Assembly: GCA_003217735.2 (NCBI GenBank)
Contig: CP031585.1
Coordinates: forward strand, 744,001 to 808,000
Source: Marinibacterium anthonyi
GTDB taxonomy: Bacteria; Pseudomonadota; Alphaproteobacteria; Rhodobacterales; Rhodobacteraceae
Length of the DNA stretch: 64,000 bases
Reading direction: 5' to 3'
A program made the translations under genes and the position numbers. Below, in pieces: positions 50,396 to 62,046 of this stretch. The notes below the pieces were generated by a model, which saw nothing but the letters and a program-made list of their open reading frames with translations, did not search any database and was not told where the DNA came from. Numbering within the stretch: the first letter of the stretch is position 1; each line of letters starts with the position of its first letter.

Positions 50396-52354
50396 TCACA
50401 GGCGGATCCGGTAGCGCGCGAACCCGTCCGGGCCGTCGCCCGCCGGTTCGATATCCACGCCTTCGACCTTGTGGATATAGGCGGCCGCCCCGGGTCCGGT
50501 ATCGAACAGAACGGTCGTCCCGTCCATCGGAGCAAAGGTCCAGTTGGCATCGGCCGACGGGCTCACGGTGCCCTGATCGACGATATAGCGCACGATCACG
50601 TCGCGGTTGGTGTCCGGGCCTTCGAAGATCACGGTCGACGGGTTCGCCCCGGGGAAATGCCCGCCACCGCCGGCCCGGTAATTGTTGGTGGCGACGATGA
50701 AGTCCTGCGCCGGATCGATGGGTGCGCCGTCGAAGGTCAGGTTGACGATCCGGTGGGCATCGGGGGCAACCACCGCGCCCGTGTTGTCGTAGCGCGAGGG
50801 CTGCGACAGGTCGATCTGGTAGTCCACCCCGTCGATCACGTCGAAATTGTACGACGGGAAGTCGGGGTTCAGCAGCACCTGGTCTTCCGCGCCGCGGTTG
50901 ATCTGGTTGAACATCCCGGCCGAGCGTTCCAGCCATTCGCGCACATCGGCCCCGGTGATCCGCACGGCGCGCACCGTGTTGGGGTAAAGGTACAGGTCGG
51001 CCACGTTCTTGATGGCGATCGGGCCCTTGGCGACCTCGGTGTAATAGGTCGGGCCGCCGCGTCCGCCGGCCTTGAAGGGGGCGGCGGCCGACAGGATCGG
51101 CAGGCCTTCGTTCTCGGTGCCTTCCATCATCTGACCGATGTACCAGGTCTGCGCGTTCGACACGATCTGGACCGACGGGTCATCGGCGACCAGCGCGAAA
51201 TAGCTGTAAAGCGGCGCGTCCGTTTCGCCCACGGCACGGCGGATGTATTCCAGCGTCGCCTCGTGCTCGGGTTCGACCGAACCCAGGATCCCCTTGTCGC
51301 CGTCCACCAGAGGCGTGATCGACCGGTCTTCCTCGCGCCGGTAGATCGGGCGGGCCTCGGACGTCGACGACGCGATGCGCCAGGTATTGCCGTCGCGTTC
51401 CAGCAGCAGGTCGATCAGCCCCATGTGGCTGCCCCAGAAACCGGCCATGACGGCGGGTTTGCCCATGATCGTGCCGGCCTTTGCATCGACGCCGGGGGTG
51501 TCGGCATAGTCGGGGCCGGGAAAGACGCGGTGATGGTGGCCGGTCAGGATCACGTCGATCCCGTCGACCGCCGCCAGCGGGATCGCGGCGTTTTCCTGTC
51601 CGTCGACATGGTCGGCCTCGCCGATGCCGGAATGGCACAGCGCGATGACCAGGTCGGCACCCTGTTCGCGCATTTCGGGCACCCAAGCCCTGGCGGCATC
51701 GACGATGTCGCGGGTCTGGACGCTGCCTTCCAGGTGCTTGCGGTCCCAGTTCATGATCTGCGGCGGCGTGAAGCCGATGATGCCGATCCGGATCGTGTGT
51801 TTCTCTCCGGCGCCGTCCTTGACCGATCGGTCGACGATCACGTAGGGCGGCACCAGCGTCTTGTCGTCACGCGGCGAGGCGCCCATTTCCTTGACCACGT
51901 TGGCGCAGACCACCGGGAAATCGGTGCCGGCGACGGAATTCGCAAGGAACCCCAGCCCGTAGTTGAATTCGTGGTTTCCCAGGGTTGATCCTTCGATCCC
52001 CAGCGTGTTCATCGCAGTGACCATCGGATGGCTGTCGCCTTCGGCCATGCCCCGTTCATAGGCGATGTAGTCGCCCATCGGGTTGCCTTGCAGGAAATCC
52101 CCGTTGTCCAGCAGGATGGAATTCGTGGCCTCGTCGCGGATGCCCTGGATCAGGGTCGCCGTACGCGCCAGCCCGTGGGTGTCGACGGGCTTGTCGGCGT
52201 AATAATCGTAGGGCCAGACATGCACGTGGATGTCCGTCGTCTCCATGATGCGCAGGTGGGCCTGGCCGGCCTGCGCCCGGGCCGCGAAGGGATGAAGGGC
52301 GATGAAGCCAGCGGTGGAGGCCAGGAACCCCCGGCGGTTCAGTAGGATCGGCAT
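50396..52354 (-). CDS. Tat-exported 2',3'-cyclic-nucleotide phosphodiesterase / 5'-nucleotidase
   Basis: Periplasmic metallophosphoesterase of 652 residues, CpdB/YfkN type. Tat signal LNRRGFLASTAGFIAL at the N-terminus (start ATG 52354; the longer frame to 52393 is unlikely). Metal-binding motifs METTDIHVHVWPYDYYADK, LLDNGDFLQGNPMGDY, GNHEFNYGLGFL, ALCHSGIGEA and ILTGHHHRVFPGP are in the normal order; the C-terminal 5'-nucleotidase domain has ATNNYRAGGGGHFPGA. It salvages phosphate and nucleosides from cyclic or linear nucleotides outside the cytoplasm. It stands alone on its strand. Confidence 0.92.
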   Translation of the reverse strand: MPILLNRRGFLASTAGFIALHPFAARAQAGQAHLRIMETTDIHVHVWPYDYYADKPVDTHGLARTATLIQGIRDEATNSILLDNGDFLQGNPMGDYIAYERGMAEGDSHPMVTAMNTLGIEGSTLGNHEFNYGLGFLANSVAGTDFPVVCANVVKEMGASPRDDKTLVPPYVIVDRSVKDGAGEKHTIRIGIIGFTPPQIMNWDRKHLEGSVQTRDIVDAARAWVPEMREQGADLVIALCHSGIGEADHVDGQENAAIPLAAVDGIDVILTGHHHRVFPGPDYADTPGVDAKAGTIMGKPAVMAGFWGSHMGLIDLLLERDGNTWRIASSTSEARPIYRREEDRSITPLVDGDKGILGSVEPEHEATLEYIRRAVGETDAPLYSYFALVADDPSVQIVSNAQTWYIGQMMEGTENEGLPILSAAAPFKAGGRGGPTYYTEVAKGPIAIKNVADLYLYPNTVRAVRITGADVREWLERSAGMFNQINRGAEDQVLLNPDFPSYNFDVIDGVDYQIDLSQPSRYDNTGAVVAPDAHRIVNLTFDGAPIDPAQDFIVATNNYRAGGGGHFPGANPSTVIFEGPDTNRDVIVRYIVDQGTVSPSADANWTFAPMDGTTVLFDTGPGAAAYIHKVEGVDIEPAGDGPDGFARYRIRL

Positions 52355-52441
52355 CGCGGAAAACCTCGGGTCTGCGGATGTGTCGCGTGACACGATACTG
52401 CTGCAGAATGACCGCCATGCGACATCGGAAAATTGCGAAAT

Positions 52442-52457
52442 GCGCGACTTTTCGCGC
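52442..52457 (-). terminator. Terminator of the atp operon
   Basis: Perfect stem GCGCGA-AAAG-TCGCGC on the minus strand, 25 bases after the atpG stop, followed by ATTTCGCAATTTTCC. Good candidate for a factor-independent terminator. Confidence 0.7.
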
Positions 52458-52481
52458 GGCTGGCGTCAAAGGGGGCGGGCG

Positions 52482-53327
52482 TCAGGGCGCCATCAGGCTG
52501 CCGGTCGCCAGTTCCATGATCTCTTCGGTGATCTCTTCCTGCCGCAGGCGCCGGGCTGTTGCGACCAGGTCCTGAAGCGAGGTCGTGACATTGTCATGGG
52601 CGGCGATCATCGCCCGCATCCGGGCTTCGTTCTCGGCGGCGAAGGACAGCATCACCGCCTCGCTGAGTTCGGCAAAGATGTATTCCTCGACCAGCCGTTC
52701 CAGCAGCAGCCCCGGCTCAAGCGTCAGCAGCGGGCGGTCGCGGTTGCGGGGCAGGGGAAAGCGGTCGTAATCAAAGGGGATCAGGTGGCGCATCTCGACC
52801 TTCAGCCCAGCCGAGGCCCCGGGCAGGGCATGGATCAGCCACACCTGCGAGGCACCGCCATGGGCCAGCCGGTCATAGACCGCCTCGGCGATGCGCGACG
52901 CCAGCGGCGAGGTCTGGGCGGGATGGGCGATCATGGCGTCCGACCAGGCGACGGGCAGCTGCCGTTCCTGCGCCGAAAGAAACCCCCGGTCGCCGACGAT
53001 CAGCAGATCGTGCGGGGCGTCCAGCAGCGGGGCGGCGGACTCGAAGACCTTTTCGTTGAAGGTGCCCGCAAAGCCCTGTTCGGCGGCGATCAGCACGACG
53101 ATGGGCTTTCCGGTGGGACCATTGGCGGCGGGCGCGCGGCCGCCGGGCAGGAAGCTGAGCGCATGACCGATGGCGTCGCCGATCGTGTCGGCATAGGTGC
53201 GAATGCTTTCCACATGCTCGTGCGCTTCCTGCACGCGGGACGCCGCGATGCCGCGCATGGCCGAGATCACCGAGGACAGTTTGTGAACCGTCTCGATCCG
53301 GGCCTCGATATGGGCGGATTCGCTTAT
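52482..53327 (-). CDS. atpG: N-type F-ATPase subunit gamma
   Basis: Central stalk subunit. From ATA at 53327 it has 281 residues starting (M)[20 protein letters not shown], then [18 protein letters not shown], and ends [18 protein letters not shown], the conserved paired helices of the shaft. No ATG, GTG or TTG exists in frame before GTG 53270, which would remove 19 residues of the N-terminal helix. The ATA overlaps the atpA stop TAA as ATAA, just as other genes in the operon overlap by ATGA, so I prefer this rare start. The GTG is the fallback. Last gene of the operon. Confidence 0.85.
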   Translation of the reverse strand: MSESAHIEARIETVHKLSSVISAMRGIAASRVQEAHEHVESIRTYADTIGDAIGHALSFLPGGRAPAANGPTGKPIVVLIAAEQGFAGTFNEKVFESAAPLLDAPHDLLIVGDRGFLSAQERQLPVAWSDAMIAHPAQTSPLASRIAEAVYDRLAHGGASQVWLIHALPGASAGLKVEMRHLIPFDYDRFPLPRNRDRPLLTLEPGLLLERLVEEYIFAELSEAVMLSFAAENEARMRAMIAAHDNVTTSLQDLVATARRLRQEEITEEIMELATGSLMAP

Positions 53328-54862
53328 CGGTCGTCTCCCGTCGTGGCCTGCATGTCGCGCGCCAGTGCCGTGACCTCGGCCACCAGTCTGGCGCGCAGGG
53401 CGTCGGGCAGCTTGCCGGTCTTCTCCAGCTCCTGCAGCGCGTCCGGAACGCGGGCGTCCAGCCGGGCGGGCAGCTGGGTGCGCAGGGCGGGCAGGGCGTT
53501 CTCGGACAGCTTGTCCAGCACCCCTTCGGCCAGCGCCGCCAGCAGCGCCACCTGGTCGCCCAGCCGCAGGCCCGCATAGCGCGGCTGGGTCAGCAGCGCG
53601 CGGATCCGTTCCCCCCGCGTGATCTGGGCCTGGACGCGCGGGTTCGACAGGCCGCCAAAGCGGGTGAACATCTCAAGCTCAAGAAACTGCGCGTAATCCA
53701 GCCGGACCCGGCCCGCCACCGCGTGCATCGCCGGTTTCTGCGCCTTGCCGCCGACCCGGCTGACCGACAGGCCCACGTCCACGGCGGGCCGTTGCCCGGC
53801 GGCGAACAGGTGCGACGACAGCGCGATCTGCCCGTCGGTGATCGAAATCAGGTTGGTCGGGATATAGGCCGACAGGTTCCCGGCATCGGTTTCCGCAATC
53901 GGCAGTGCGGTCAGCGACCCGCCGCCCAGCTCTGGCGACAGTTTCGCGGCGCGTTCCAGCAGGCGGGCGTGCAGGTAGAAGATATCGCCGGGATAGGCCT
54001 CGCGCCCCGGCGGTTCGCGGGTCAGCAGCGCCAGTTCGCGGTGGGTGGCGGCGTGGCGGGTCAGGTCGTCGATGACGATCAGCGCGTGCTGTCCCCGGTC
54101 GCGGAAGTATTCGGCCATCGCCATCCCCGCGAAAGGGGCGATCCATTGCAGCCCGGGCGCGGCGGCCGCGCCGCCGACGACAAAGATGCAGCGATCGGCA
54201 TTGCCGTGCTGGCGGACGGCGGCGATCACCCGTTCGACGGCCGTGGCCCGCTGGCCGACGGCGACATAGACGCAGACCACGTCGGAATTCTTCTGGTTCA
54301 CGATGGCATCGATGGCCAATGCGGTCTTGCCGGTCGACCGGTCGCCCACGATCAGCTCGCGCTGGCCCCGGCCCACGGCGAACAGGCTGTCCACCACCAG
54401 CAGGCCGGTTTCCAGCGGTTCCGACACCAGGTCGCGTTCGATGATCTCGGGCGCGGGGCGTTCGACGGGCATCTGCGTTTCGGCATGGATGGCGGAGCCG
54501 CCATCCAGTGGACGGCCCAGCGGGTCGATGACCCGGCCCAGCAATGCCTCGCCCACCGGGACGCGGACCACGTCGCCGGTATCGCTGACCCCCTCGCCGA
54601 CATGGACCGAGGCCGTGTCGTCCAGCAGCACAGCGTCGATCCCGTCGCGGTCCAGGCTGTGGGCAAAGGCATAGGATCCCCCGGCGCAGCGCAGCAGCGC
54701 GCCAAGGGGCGCGTCGGGCAGGCCCGAGACGCGGGCGATCCCGTCGGCCAGGTGGGTGACGCGGCCAAGGGTTTCGGCTTCGGGGGACAGATCGGTCTTG
54801 TCCAGCCGGTGCCGGCTGGCCTCGAGCCAGCCCGAAAGGGCTGGAGAGAGGGGCTCAGTCAT
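53324..54862 (-). CDS. atpA: N-type F-ATPase subunit alpha
   Basis: Non-catalytic nucleotide-binding subunit of 512 residues. P-loop [15 protein letters not shown] (about 169-183), [17 protein letters not shown], the [12 protein letters not shown] region and the C-terminal [13 protein letters not shown] are all present. It overlaps atpF by 8 bases and atpG by ATAA. Divergent in detail from housekeeping alpha subunits, as is usual for N-ATPases, so it is a second, accessory enzyme. Confidence 0.95.
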   Translation of the reverse strand: MTEPLSPALSGWLEASRHRLDKTDLSPEAETLGRVTHLADGIARVSGLPDAPLGALLRCAGGSYAFAHSLDRDGIDAVLLDDTASVHVGEGVSDTGDVVRVPVGEALLGRVIDPLGRPLDGGSAIHAETQMPVERPAPEIIERDLVSEPLETGLLVVDSLFAVGRGQRELIVGDRSTGKTALAIDAIVNQKNSDVVCVYVAVGQRATAVERVIAAVRQHGNADRCIFVVGGAAAAPGLQWIAPFAGMAMAEYFRDRGQHALIVIDDLTRHAATHRELALLTREPPGREAYPGDIFYLHARLLERAAKLSPELGGGSLTALPIAETDAGNLSAYIPTNLISITDGQIALSSHLFAAGQRPAVDVGLSVSRVGGKAQKPAMHAVAGRVRLDYAQFLELEMFTRFGGLSNPRVQAQITRGERIRALLTQPRYAGLRLGDQVALLAALAEGVLDKLSENALPALRTQLPARLDARVPDALQELEKTGKLPDALRARLVAEVTALARDMQATTGDDR

Positions 54863-55601
54863 GGGTGGTCAGCTCCGCCTTGATGCGGTCGAGGTCGGCC
54901 CGCAATGTGTTGCGGGCCAGCGCGTGGTCCGTTGTCAGTTCCAGCCCGGCGATCAGCGTGGCGTCGGTTTCGATCCGGACCGACACGGAGTGGCCCAGCA
55001 CGTCGCCCAGCCGCCTTTCGATCGTCGCGCGGTCGTCGTCCGCCACCGCCCGTGCCGCGCGGATCGTCACCGGCCCGTCGCGACCGATCCCGGTGCGGGT
55101 CGCCTCCGGCAGGTCCGCGACCGCCTGGGCCAGCCCGTCGATGAAACCCGCGATGCGGCCCGCCTCGGGCAGGCGGTCCAGCAGGCGGTCCAGCAGGCGG
55201 GCGGCGATCTCGGTCGCCAGCACCCCGGCGTCGTCCGTCAGCCCGCGTTCCAGCCGTGACCGCTCGCGGTCCAGCTCCGCCGCCTGCCGCTGGCGCAGGG
55301 TTTCCAGCTCGGCGCGGGTTTCCTCGGCCAGGCGTTTCTTTTCCCGCTCCGCCTCCTCGCGCGCCTGGGCCATCAGCGAGTTGCGCTCGGCGGCCAGGCT
55401 TTCGCGGGCGGCGGCGGCTTCATCCCTGGCCGCCCTGGCTTCGGCCCTGGCGGCCTCGGCCTGATCGAAGGCGGCGTCGGTGGCGGCCTGGCGGTCGGCG
55501 ATCATCCTGGTCACGGGCCGGAACAGGAACCGCGCAAGCAGCCAGATCAGGATGGCCGCGTTGACCGTTTGCAGGCCGATGGTCCACCAGTCGATGGTCA
55601 T
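54855..55601 (-). CDS. atpF: N-type F-ATPase subunit b with delta-like C-terminus
   Basis: Peripheral stalk subunit of 248 residues, much longer than the usual b subunit of about 160. One membrane helix ([20 protein letters not shown]), a long Ala/Arg/Glu coiled coil (about 40-130) and a C-terminal domain with [20 protein letters not shown] and [16 protein letters not shown]. The latter resembles the end of subunit delta (DPSLIGG..., RGQLERL...). N-ATPase operons have no atpH, and this fusion-like tail probably takes its role. Confidence 0.92.
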   Translation of the reverse strand: MTIDWWTIGLQTVNAAILIWLLARFLFRPVTRMIADRQAATDAAFDQAEAARAEARAARDEAAAARESLAAERNSLMAQAREEAEREKKRLAEETRAELETLRQRQAAELDRERSRLERGLTDDAGVLATEIAARLLDRLLDRLPEAGRIAGFIDGLAQAVADLPEATRTGIGRDGPVTIRAARAVADDDRATIERRLGDVLGHSVSVRIETDATLIAGLELTTDHALARNTLRADLDRIKAELTTHD

Positions 55602-55604
55602 GGA

Positions 55605-55853
55605 TCAGACGAAGGGATTGGCGAAAAGGACCAGCAGCGCGATCACCAGCGTGTAGATCGCCATGGTTTCGATCATCGCAAGACCCACGAACAGCGTCCG
55701 GCTCAGCGTGCCTGCCGCCTCGGGCTGGCGCGCGATGGCGTCCATGGCGGCGGCGACGGCGCGGCCTTCGCCAAGCGCCGGGCCGATGGCGCCCATGCCC
55801 ACGGCAAGGGCTGCCGAGATGATCGAAACGATTTCGACAAGGTTGTCGGTCAT
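55605..55853 (-). CDS. atpE: N-type F-ATPase subunit c
   Basis: Rotor-ring subunit of 82 residues with two helices and the loop ARQPEA. Helix 1 has GPALGEGRA with Glu29, and helix 2 has AMIETMAIYTLV with Glu62, Thr63 and Tyr67. Aligned by the ARQPEA loop to the Ilyobacter tartaricus c subunit (Q32, E65, S66, Y70), the ligand Q32 is replaced by Glu, giving two carboxylates per site, as reported for N-ATPase rotors. Coupling to Na+ or H+ cannot be decided from this. Confidence 0.94.
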   Translation of the reverse strand: MTDNLVEIVSIISAALAVGMGAIGPALGEGRAVAAAMDAIARQPEAAGTLSRTLFVGLAMIETMAIYTLVIALLVLFANPFV

Positions 55854-56557
55854 GGAGCGGTCTCCTTTGAAGCTTGGGGAAGGGGATCCCCGCCATCGAG
55901 TTCGTCGCCCACGGCGGCGCCGATGAAGACGGTGGCAAGGATCGCGAAGATATAGGCCTGCACGGCGCCGGTCAGCAGTTCCAGCGCCATCAGCGGGATC
56001 GGAACGAACAGCCCGGCCAGCGCCAGCACGATGCCGACGATGAACACGCCGCTCATCACATTGCCGAACAGGCGCACGACCAGCGAAAAGGTGCGGGTGA
56101 TCTGTTCGACCAGGTTCAGCGGGATCATCACCCAGGACGGTTCGGCGAAGGTGGCCAGATAGCCTTTCAGCCCGCGTCCCCTGATGCCGTATGCGATGGT
56201 GGCGGCCAGCACGATCAGCGCCAGCGCCGCATCGGTTTCCACATGGGCGGTGGGCGGTTCGATCCCGGGAACCAGCGACAGCCAGTTGGCCAGCAGCACG
56301 AAGATCAGGATGGTGCCGATCAGCGCCCGGTAGGGGGCGGGATCGCGGTTCATCGTCTCGCGGATCTGGCTGTCGATGGTGGTGACCAGCAGTTCCAGCA
56401 CCACCTGGGTCTTGCCGGGCCGCAGTTTCAGGTTGCGGGTCAGCAGCGCGGATCCCCCGGCCAGCAGGATCATCAGACCCCAGGTCACGACGACGGGGCC
56501 GGTGACCGGCACCGGGCCGATGTGAAAAAGCGGTTCGATGGAAAGCGGGTTTTCCAT
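55850..56557 (-). CDS. atpB: N-type F-ATPase subunit a
   Basis: Stator membrane subunit of 235 residues with five or six helices. The essential Arg lies in TRTFSLVVRLFGNVMSGVFI, and the C-terminal helix GAVQAYIFAILATVFIGAAV contains the conserved Gln/Tyr segment. Forms the ion half-channels with the c ring. Overlaps atpE by ATGA; one base separates it from atpR. Confidence 0.94.
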   Translation of the reverse strand: MENPLSIEPLFHIGPVPVTGPVVVTWGLMILLAGGSALLTRNLKLRPGKTQVVLELLVTTIDSQIRETMNRDPAPYRALIGTILIFVLLANWLSLVPGIEPPTAHVETDAALALIVLAATIAYGIRGRGLKGYLATFAEPSWVMIPLNLVEQITRTFSLVVRLFGNVMSGVFIVGIVLALAGLFVPIPLMALELLTGAVQAYIFAILATVFIGAAVGDELDGGDPLPQASKETAP

Positions 56558-56558
56558 G

Positions 56559-56840
56559 TCAGCCTTCCTTCCGGGTGCGGCGGATCACCACCTGGCGCGC
56601 GACGACCACCCCCAGGGCGCCGCCCAGCAGGGGGGCCGCGCCCTGTTGGGCCAACAGGACCATGACCACCGCCAGAACGCCGAGGCGCAGCAGTTGCAGC
56701 CCGATGGCCCGCGCGGGCGAACCTTCTTCGAGGTAAAGCGCCGTGACCCGTTTCAGCGACGCGAAATGGACCAGCCCCAAGACCAGCCCCAGGGCCAGCC
56801 CGATGGCGAAACCGATGGCGTCGGGAAGATAGGGCGTCAT
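56559..56840 (-). CDS. atpR: N-type F-ATPase accessory membrane protein AtpR
   Basis: Protein of 93 residues with three probable helices (MTPYLPDAIGFAIGLALGLV; then ARAIGLQLLRLGVLAVVMVL; then GGALGVVVARQVVIRRT). The place between atpQ and atpB and the size identify it as AtpR, found only in N-ATPase operons; a role in assembly or ion binding was proposed, not proven. ATG 56840 overlaps the atpQ stop by ATGA, so I prefer it to 56855. Confidence 0.85.
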   Translation of the reverse strand: MTPYLPDAIGFAIGLALGLVLGLVHFASLKRVTALYLEEGSPARAIGLQLLRLGVLAVVMVLLAQQGAAPLLGGALGVVVARQVVIRRTRKEG

Positions 56841-57102
56841 TTCCGGTGCATCCATTTCCAGGCGGCGTGAAAGCCGATGGCGGCGCCCAGGAAGATCCCG
56901 GCGCCGGTGAAGAAGACACCACTGTCAAACGCCCGGTCCAGCAGCCGCCCCAGCCAGACGCCCAGCAGCATCGGCGTCACGATGGCCCAGCCGAGGATGC
57001 CGATCTGGCCCAGCCGCGCACCCAGCGAAGGTTCGGGCGTTTCGCGGTGCATCCGGTCGCGTTGCACGGCGCGGCGGGCGGCTTCCTCGACCCGGTCATC
57101 GG

Positions 57103-57106
<4 letters not shown>
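56837..57106 (-). CDS. atpQ: N-type F-ATPase accessory membrane protein AtpQ (AtpI/AtpZ-like)
   Basis: Protein of 89 residues with a polar N-terminus and two helices (IGILGWAIVTPMLLGVWLGR and GVFFTGAGIFLGAAIGFHAA), ending WKWMHRK. It resembles AtpI/AtpZ family proteins that help assemble the c ring or carry magnesium/calcium. It overlaps atpC (57103-57106) and atpR by ATGA. Confidence 0.88.
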
Positions 57107-59045
<1,939 letters not shown>

Positions 59046-59119
59046 TCAAATCGCCGCTGCCCTGCGGCGGGCGGAAAAAAACCGGACCGCGAAACTGGGG
59101 TGCGCAGCTTCTGGGCCGG

Positions 59120-61735
59120 TCATGCGCCATGGCCCGCCACAGCCCCCACGCGCCGGCGCAGCGCCTTCGAAAGGCCGGGCGCAACCACCAGCGGCAGGCA
59201 GGTCAGCGCGATCACCCCAAGGTCGGCCCATCCCAGCGCCACGGTGCCCAGGATCGTCTGCAGCGGCGCCCAGTAGAGGGCCAGCGCCTGCAAACCGATC
59301 ATCCCCGCCACGGCCAGCACCAGCCAGGGGTTCGACAACATCCCGATCGCCCAAGCCGACCGCGTGTCGGACCGGAAGGCAAAGACCGCGATCTCCTGCA
59401 TCAGGACCAGGGCCGTGAAGGCGACGGTGCGGGCCAGGATCTCGTCCTGGGGCAGGTAATGGTAGAAGAGGCCAAGGCACGCGACGGCCATGTAGCCGCC
59501 GAAAGCCGCCATGCCCAGAACGCCCTTGCGGGTCAGGACGGTCTCGTCGCGGTGCAGCGGCGGGCGGCGCATCTGTTCGGGTTCGCCCGGTTCAAGGCCA
59601 AGCGCCACGGCAGACACGCCGTCGGTCAAAAGGTTCAGCCAGAGGATCTGGAAGGGCAGCAGGATCAGCGGGCCGCCGATCAGCAGGTTGAGGCTGAGCG
59701 CGGTGGCCTCGGCGGAATTGGAGGACAGCAGGTAGCGGACGAACTTGCGGATATTGGCGAACTGACGGCGCCCTTCGGCGATGGCGCGCAGGATGGTGGC
59801 GAAATTGTCGTCCAGCAGCACCAGGTCGGCGGCCTCCTTGGCGACGTCGGTGCCGCGTTGCCCCATGGCCATGCCGATGTCGGCCTTGCGCAGGGCCGGG
59901 GCGTCGTTCACCCCGTCACCGGTCATGGCGACGATGGCGCCCAGGCTTTGCAGGCTTTCCACGATGCGCGTCTTGTGGATCGGCGCGGTACGGGCAAAGA
60001 TCACGTCCTGGCGCACCGCTTCGGCCAGCGCCTCGTCATCCATCGCGTCCAGCTCTGCCCCGCTGATCGCCCGGTTGGCGCGCAGGCCGACCATGGCGGC
60101 GATGGCCTGCCCGGTCTTGACGCTGTCGCCGGTGATCATCACCACGCGGATACCGGCGCCATGGCAGGCGCGCACCGCATCGGCGACCTCGGGGCGGGGA
60201 GGGTCCAGAAGACCGGCAAAACCCAGCAGGGTCAGGTTGGCTTCCTTCAGGTCCTCGGGGGTTTCCGCCCGGCGCGCGGCAATCGCGATCACCCGCAGAC
60301 CCTGTTCCGCCATGGATCCCTGCAGCGCGTCCAGTTCGTTGCGCTGCTCGGCGCCCAGGGGCAGGTCCTGCCCGCCAATTCGGGCCGAGGAACAGGCCGC
60401 CAGCACCGCCTCGGGCGCGCCCTTGACGCACAACGTGGGCTGGCCGGCGCCGTCGGGGGCGACGACGCCCATCCGCTTGCGTTCGCTGGAAAAGGGCGCT
60501 TCGGCGCTGCGGGCATTGCGGTCGGGGATCGGCGCCCAGGCCTTCATGGCCAGCGTGATCAGCGCGCCTTCGGTCGGGTCGCCGATCATGGTCCAGTCGG
60601 GCTGGCGGTCGAGCTTGGCATCGTTGCAGACCTGCGCGGCGTGCAGCAGGCGGGCCAGGTCCGGATCATCCGCCGCGCGCACCGGTTGGCCATCGCGCAG
60701 GATCCGCCCGGCGGGGTCGTAGCCCGTGCCGGTCACCTCGTAGCGGGCATCCGGCGTGGCGACCACGGTGGCGGTCATCTTGTTTTCGGTCAGCGTGCCG
60801 GTCTTGTCGGTGCAGATGACCGACGCCGCGCCCAGCGTTTCCGCCGCCTGCAACCGCCGCAGCAGCGCCTTCTGGCGCACCATTGCCGAGGCACCGATGG
60901 CCAGCGTCAGGGTCACCACCACCGGCAGGCCTTCGGGCACCACGGCGACGGCCATCGACAGCGCCGTCAGAACCATGTCCAGCAGGTCGCGCCCGGCGAT
61001 CAGCCCGATCACCAGGATCGCGCCGGCCACCCCCATGCCGACAAAGCCCAGCTGCCGGCCCAGCCGCGCAAGCTGGCGCTGCAGCCGCGTGGTCTTTTCG
61101 CCGACCTGTTCCGTCAATCGGGCGATCTGGCCGAAACTGGTGGCCGATCCGGTGGCCACCACGACGCCTTCGCCCCGGCCACCGACGACCATCGTGCCCA
61201 TGAAGGCGCGCGGTTCGGGGTCCTGCGGGCTGAGGTCCACCGGGACGGATTCGCCGGTCAGGATGCTTTCGTCCAGCCGCAGCCCCGCCGCCGTGATCAG
61301 CCGGATATCGGCGGGCACCTTCTGCCCCTCGGACAGCACCACAAGGTCGCCGGGCACCAGTTCGTCGGCGGGCAGCATCATGGGCCGGCCGTCGCGAATG
61401 ACCTCGGCCATGGGCGCCAGCATGTCGCGCAGCGCCTCGATCGCGCGTTCGGCGCGCCATTCCTGGACAAAGCCCAGGATGGCGTTCAGCACCACGATCA
61501 CCGCGATGGCGGCGGCATCGATCAGCTCTCCCAACGCGGCGGCAAGGACGGCGGCGACCAGCAGGATGATGACCAGCGGGCTGGAGAAATTGCGCACAAG
61601 GATCGGCAGGGCCGACACGCTCCGCCCGCTCCCGATCCGGTTCTCGCCGTTTTCGATCAGCCGCCGGGCGGCCTCGGCCGAGGTGAGGCCGGCGGAGTCG
61701 GGCGCCTCGCGGCGCGCGGAAGAGGTATCGGTCAT
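59120..61735 (-). CDS. P-type cation-transporting ATPase (type II, Ca2+/Na+-like)
   Basis: Ion pump of 871 residues with an N-terminal cation-ATPase domain (LTSAEAARRLIENGENRIGS), an actuator segment containing LTGESVPV, helix 4 motif VPEGLPVVVTL typical of calcium pumps, phosphorylation site CTDKTGTLTENKM, and hinge TGDGVNDAPAL. The C-terminal cation-ATPase domain has six helices. Ions could be Ca2+, Na+ or Mn2+. It lies directly upstream of the N-ATPase operon on the same strand (137 bases), and such pairing is known in other N-ATPase loci, suggesting a joint role in ion export. Confidence 0.93.
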   Translation of the reverse strand: MTDTSSARREAPDSAGLTSAEAARRLIENGENRIGSGRSVSALPILVRNFSSPLVIILLVAAVLAAALGELIDAAAIAVIVVLNAILGFVQEWRAERAIEALRDMLAPMAEVIRDGRPMMLPADELVPGDLVVLSEGQKVPADIRLITAAGLRLDESILTGESVPVDLSPQDPEPRAFMGTMVVGGRGEGVVVATGSATSFGQIARLTEQVGEKTTRLQRQLARLGRQLGFVGMGVAGAILVIGLIAGRDLLDMVLTALSMAVAVVPEGLPVVVTLTLAIGASAMVRQKALLRRLQAAETLGAASVICTDKTGTLTENKMTATVVATPDARYEVTGTGYDPAGRILRDGQPVRAADDPDLARLLHAAQVCNDAKLDRQPDWTMIGDPTEGALITLAMKAWAPIPDRNARSAEAPFSSERKRMGVVAPDGAGQPTLCVKGAPEAVLAACSSARIGGQDLPLGAEQRNELDALQGSMAEQGLRVIAIAARRAETPEDLKEANLTLLGFAGLLDPPRPEVADAVRACHGAGIRVVMITGDSVKTGQAIAAMVGLRANRAISGAELDAMDDEALAEAVRQDVIFARTAPIHKTRIVESLQSLGAIVAMTGDGVNDAPALRKADIGMAMGQRGTDVAKEAADLVLLDDNFATILRAIAEGRRQFANIRKFVRYLLSSNSAEATALSLNLLIGGPLILLPFQILWLNLLTDGVSAVALGLEPGEPEQMRRPPLHRDETVLTRKGVLGMAAFGGYMAVACLGLFYHYLPQDEILARTVAFTALVLMQEIAVFAFRSDTRSAWAIGMLSNPWLVLAVAGMIGLQALALYWAPLQTILGTVALGWADLGVIALTCLPLVVAPGLSKALRRRVGAVAGHGA

Positions 61736-62046
61736 GGCTGGGCGGACCTGATGAGACGGCGCATCCGCCGCGGGCCTGCCCGCGGCGTAACCCAGACCTA
61801 GCAGTCAATGACCCGTCACGCACGGTTCCGCGCAGGCGATGACGGGCCAAGCGGCAACCTGTCGCGGACCGGGGGCGGCCGGGCCCAGTTTGCCCACATG
61901 TCGTGCATATTATTTCATGCATTTTCCGGGCGCATCGAAACCGAGCGGCGGGCGCGTGTCGCCAAAAGGTGGAATTATGCACAACCCTGAGGTAATTGGG
62001 GGAGGTTCCCGGGCCGGATCGGCCGCATGTTCAAGAGGTAAAGCCC
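61736..62046. other. Divergent promoter interval (~310 bases)
   Basis: No gene. It separates the P-type ATPase (minus) from the flavin oxidase (plus) and should hold both promoters. The A+T-rich part near 61903-61926 (CATATTATTTCATGCATTTT) is the best candidate promoter core. Confidence 0.45.

Noticed and set aside
59129-61801. 890-codon frame on the plus strand opposite the P-type ATPase
   Set aside because: Arg/Gln/Gly/His-rich shadow of the real gene, no domain, typical of antisense frames in GC-rich DNA. The same holds for long frames opposite other genes, such as 11759-14320 and 15538-18861 minus.
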